Source: Larix sibirica (taxonomy: Eukaryota; Streptophyta; Pinopsida; Pinales; Pinaceae). From it: a DNA stretch of 21,329 nucleotides. Positions 18,823 to 21,329 of this stretch are shown here, one piece after another (position 1 is the stretch's first letter; each line of letters starts with the position of its first letter). A model generated the notes under the pieces. The model was not told where the DNA came from. It searched no databases and saw nothing but the letters and a program-made list of their open reading frames with translations. Both the position numbers and the translations under genes were made by a program. The DNA lies in NCBI GenBank assembly GCA_004151065.3, contig NWUY0300057642.1, forward strand, positions 12,704 to 34,032, written 5' to 3'.

Positions 18823-18843
18823 CTAAACTAACCATATTATATA
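18823..18843 (+). repeat. 21-bp inverted repeat, 5' arm, in the GDSL promoter
   Basis: Perfect 21-base match, in inverted orientation, to 16778-16798. It overlaps the TATA-like run of the GDSL promoter. The bases immediately outside the match differ, so the identity ends abruptly. Confidence 0.85.
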
Positions 18844-18848
18844 TATAC
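18835..18848 (-). promoter_or_regulatory. Putative TATA box of the GDSL gene
   Basis: On the minus strand the run gtatatatataata lies about 220 bases upstream of the ATG at 18616 (186 bases from the in-frame ATG at 18649). A transcription start about 30 bases downstream would be near 18805, leaving a normal-length leader with no earlier ATG before 18649. The call rests on sequence and position only. Confidence 0.5.
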
Positions 18849-18949
18849 ATTCCAGATAATCATTTTTACGCGTAATTCAAATCAAATCATGCATACAGAT
18901 AAACGCCCTCACTTACATTTTCGGTTTGCTTTGTGCTACAGGATATGAC

Positions 18950-19650
18950 TACATGTTTTTCCTAAAATAAACTACTTTATTAATAATTATACATCATGTT
19001 ATAATTTCAAACTCAAAAAATCTTACATTATGATTTGACAACATTGTAAACTAAATTCAAAAGATTATCAGATGCCTTTTATGTTAATTGATGTCATGTG
19101 TCAAAAAGAATCTTACATTATGATTTGACGCGACTATGTGCAAATTACAACATCGTAAACTAAATTCAAAAGATTATAAAATGCCTTTTAAATTAATTGA
19201 TGTTGTGTCATTTTCGATATTATTATGGTTACATTAATTGATGTTATGTGTCATTTTCGATATTACGGAATTACTTTTTATCAGTGGGATTCATTAGCTT
19301 TGTACTCTTGAATCTTAAAGAGAATACTTTTTATCACTTTTATCATTGGGATTCATTAGCTTTTTACTTTTTGATATTATGGAATTACTTTTTATTTAAT
19401 TTCTTAGATTCCATTGACATTGGTGTTTTAGATTATTACATTGATATTATACAAAAGTGTTTATAAATATGAATACATGTATGGAACACCCAATGCTGTC
19501 AAACACCAATATCCATCAACATGAAACATAAATAACACTTTATTAAAACTACTGAATTATTAGTTAATAACACTTTACTAAAATTACAGAATTACTAGTT
19601 AATGCATAGTTACAGAATTATTAGTTAATATGCATAGTTACATAAAATGG
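18950..19650. repeat. AT-rich spacer with short direct repeats
   Basis: No gene. 'tcttacattatgatttgac' occurs at 19021 and 19111. 'gtaaactaaattcaaaagatta' occurs at 19046 and 19155, followed each time by 'atgcctttta'. 'ttaattgatgt(t/c)' and 'tgtcattttcgatatta' recur at 19193-19266. 'gggattcattagcttt' and 'ggaattactttttat' recur between 19265 and 19400. A separate cluster of 'gaatta(t/c)tagttaat' copies lies at about 19554-19642, the last two followed by 'atgcatagttac'. A 72-codon open stretch (19248-19466) lies across these repeats and shows no protein character. Confidence 0.65.
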
Positions 19651-19732
19651 GTACTAAATTCTTTATTATCAAATAAAAACAAATTTACATAATTAAATAA
19701 TTATATAAAAATTTTAATGAAAAAATTAACTC

Positions 19733-20549
19733 TTTTTTCAGCAAAAAAACCATACTATTGTTATTCTTATATGAATCAAATAGTATAAATGAGCATAAGT
19801 TTAAAGTAATAGACTTATCATCAAATAAAAGTAAATAAAAAAAGATCCGATCAAATATCATAAATCTGGACCAACCCATAATCTATCAACACAGACTCAA
19901 AGTGCTCCTCCCAACGGATATCATCTTTGGCTCCAGAATATGCTTCCTTGGAGAGAGAATCGGCCATGGAATTAAACTGCCTATAGATGTGTTCTAGTGA
20001 AATATGCTCAAAATGTTGAAGTAAATCTTTGATCCTGCTGCACCAATGATAAAGGGGTAAATTGTTCAGATCATATTCACCTTGAGCCCATTCGATGGTC
20101 ACTCTAGAATCTCCAAAGATCGCCACATCAGATAGTCCAAAATAATATGCAACTGTGAGGACACACCATAGACCAAGGATCTCAACTTTCATATTGGTGC
20201 CATCTCCACAATTCAGCTTCAAAGTAAAATAATGATCCATATTAATGAAAATGACTCCACCATAGGCACATTTACCACCAAAAGCTGCACCATCAAAAAA
20301 GATCACAACTTTATGTTGTGGAGGACAAAAAGTTGTAATCTTTTTAGTTCTCACCTTATTAACATCAGAACACTCCTCCAAAATCATCTTGACAACACAA
20401 TTAAAAGACCAATCAATACTCAGGCGTCGCTCCTAAAAAATAGCCAAGTTTCATGTCATCCAGACTGCCCAAGCAGTCACAACAGGCAAGAAGGGAAGCG
20501 TATCTACAGACCTGTACCAGAATGTACAAGTACCTTTATTTTCATTTAA
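19733..20549 (-). mobile_element. LINE C: 5'-truncated LINE, end of zf-RVT region plus RNase H
   Basis: On the minus strand the recognisable part starts with LPVVTAWAVWMT (near 20495-20460), a counterpart of the segment between zf-RVT and RNase H in plant LINEs. NLAIF and, after stops, ERRLSIDWSFNCVVK follow, and these run in frame into the RNase H. After the RNase H stop at 19851 comes a T-rich 3' region ending 'agtatggtttttttgctg' and an A run at 19738-19733. The same kind of ending is present in LINE D. It is a short 5'-truncated insertion, common for LINEs. Confidence 0.78.
19851..20387 (-). pseudogene. LINE C RNase H domain, uninterrupted over 178 codons
   Basis: RNase H would degrade the RNA strand of RNA:DNA hybrids during retrotransposition. 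The frame from the ATG at 20387 has no stop until 19851. All four catalytic acids are present: Asp32 in IFFDGAAFGG, Glu69 in TNMKVEILGLW, Asp93 in IFGDSRV and Asp143 in SMADSLSKEA, with EHIYRQFN before the last. Upstream the same frame continues into LINE-type sequence (ERRLSIDWSFNCVVK) and then hits stops, so this is the tail of a dead ORF2 rather than a complete gene. Whether it is transcribed, or kept as a stand-alone RNase H gene, cannot be told here. Confidence 0.75.
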
Positions 20550-20552
20550 TAC

Positions 20553-21329
20553 TTTTTTTTCAAAAAGGAAAAAAGCCGTACTTTCGTTATTTCATAGAAA
20601 TAAAAAAAGTACATAACATAACTGTATGTATACAGTCCAATATCTTATCTGCTAGTTTTGGACTATCAGCATAAACTTACAAAAACACAGTTCAAAACAT
20701 AGAGAGATACATAGTAAACTCATTCTGGAAACCTTCTGACTCTCAAACCCAAACAAAAACTTAACATCAAACTGCTAAAGTCTAAAAAAAGTTTGCAAAG
20801 AAGAACATGGAATCGGAATGTGTGATAATATCTTCAACCCATTCTTCCCAATATAATACATTGCTTCCCCATCGAGTGCTTCTTTAGACAAAGCATCTGC
20901 TGCATCATTGTTTTCCCTGTAAATGTGATCAATGGACAGGTCATAGAACCAAGACATAATCTTTGTAATTCTATCACACCAGTGTTTGTAAATTATGATG
21001 TTCAACTTAAATATCTTCTTAGCCCAATTGACAATAATCAAGGAGTCATTGAAAATTCTTATATATCCTAAACCACAACGGATAGCCACATTTAAAATTC
21101 CCCACAGACCAAGTAATTCAACTTTGGTATTAGAACCCTGTCCACAAGTAAGACGAAATTTATACGAGATATATTCTCCACATTTGATGAAAAATTATGA
21201 TCCATAATTCATTTTTGTTGAGGCCCCATCAAAGAAACCATATGCAGAACTTGAAGAGTCCAAATTTAGTTTAATATCTATTTTAGGATTCCAATGTAAT
21301 ATCCATAGTTGGATATTCTCAATAAACTC
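20553..21329 (-). mobile_element. LINE D: RNase H and 3' end of a second LINE of the same family (5' end outside window)
   Basis: From the window edge, the minus strand reads QLWILHWNPKIDIKL, then FFDGASTKMNYGS followed by a TAA, and continues FFIKCGEYISYKFRLTCGQ, NTKVELLGLWGILNVAIRCG, IFNDSLIIVNWA and HIYRENNDAADALSKEALDG. This is the same RNase H type as LINE C, with many differences. The catalytic acids are kept, but the conserved Gly before the third is Asn and the Gly-Gly-Val turn after the first is lost at the stop. The 3' region ends with 'agtacggcttttttcc', 'tttttg' and eight A (20560-20553). Confidence 0.8.
20775..21220 (-). pseudogene. LINE D RNase H domain, broken by one stop
   Basis: The long open part (21089-20775) starts within the domain at MAIRCGLGYIRIFNDS and ends LQTFFRL. 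The frame extends upstream without interruption to a TAA near 21192, beyond which FFDGAS is found. A small deletion at the Gly-rich turn plus the stop explains the break. Helix and strand order match LINE C throughout. Confidence 0.75.

Overview
This window looks like nuclear DNA of a land plant, probably a seed plant with a large, repeat-rich genome. A gymnosperm would fit, but that is an inference from the density of old LINE and gypsy relics and from how their proteins look; nothing here proves the taxon. The sequence is AT-rich. Only one gene appears intact: a five-exon GDSL esterase/lipase on the minus strand (18616 down to 16810). All five exons join in frame to give 376 residues with every catalytic block present. 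Nearly everything else is transposable-element sequence in various states of decay. I see no rRNA, tRNA, CRISPR or bacterial-type feature.

Layout. Positions 1-1960 (+) hold a Ty3/gypsy pol relic: reverse transcriptase, RNase H, then integrase, with a frameshift, stops and lost catalytic acids. Directly after it lie two adjoining tandem arrays. The first (about 2030-2990) has a period near 240 bp, itself built of three hairpin-bearing sub-repeats. The second (about 3000-3590) has a period near 120 bp. They may be the 3' untranslated region of the same element. Positions 4128-5960 (+) carry the endonuclease and the start of the reverse transcriptase of a LINE. After an AT-rich stretch (5960-7430), positions 7437-8990 (+) carry a LINE RNase H, an unexplained charged open stretch and a typical LINE 3' end. 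The two parts could be one broken element (LINE A) or two.

On the opposite strand a nearly full-length but dead LINE (LINE B) runs from about 15600 down to about 9000: ORF1 (DUF4283-like region plus zinc knuckle), then ORF2 (endonuclease, reverse transcriptase, zf-RVT, RNase H). It ends with an additional 197-codon reading frame that closes in a coiled coil and is broken by only two stops. LINE A and LINE B meet tail to tail near 9000. Between LINE B and the GDSL gene are short tandem duplications (15870-16430). Beyond the gene promoter is an AT-rich stretch with direct repeats (18950-19650). Two 5'-truncated LINE copies of another family (LINE C and LINE D) then lie head to tail on the minus strand. 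LINE C still has an RNase H reading frame with all four catalytic acids.

The features most worth a second look are structural. The 3' splice site of the last GDSL intron is triplicated. A perfect 21-bp inverted repeat brackets the GDSL gene, one arm in the TATA region and the other just after the stop codon. The hairpin-rich higher-order tandem arrays are unusual, and the LINEs carry unexplained coding-like regions downstream of RNase H. I did not find a clearly new multi-gene system.
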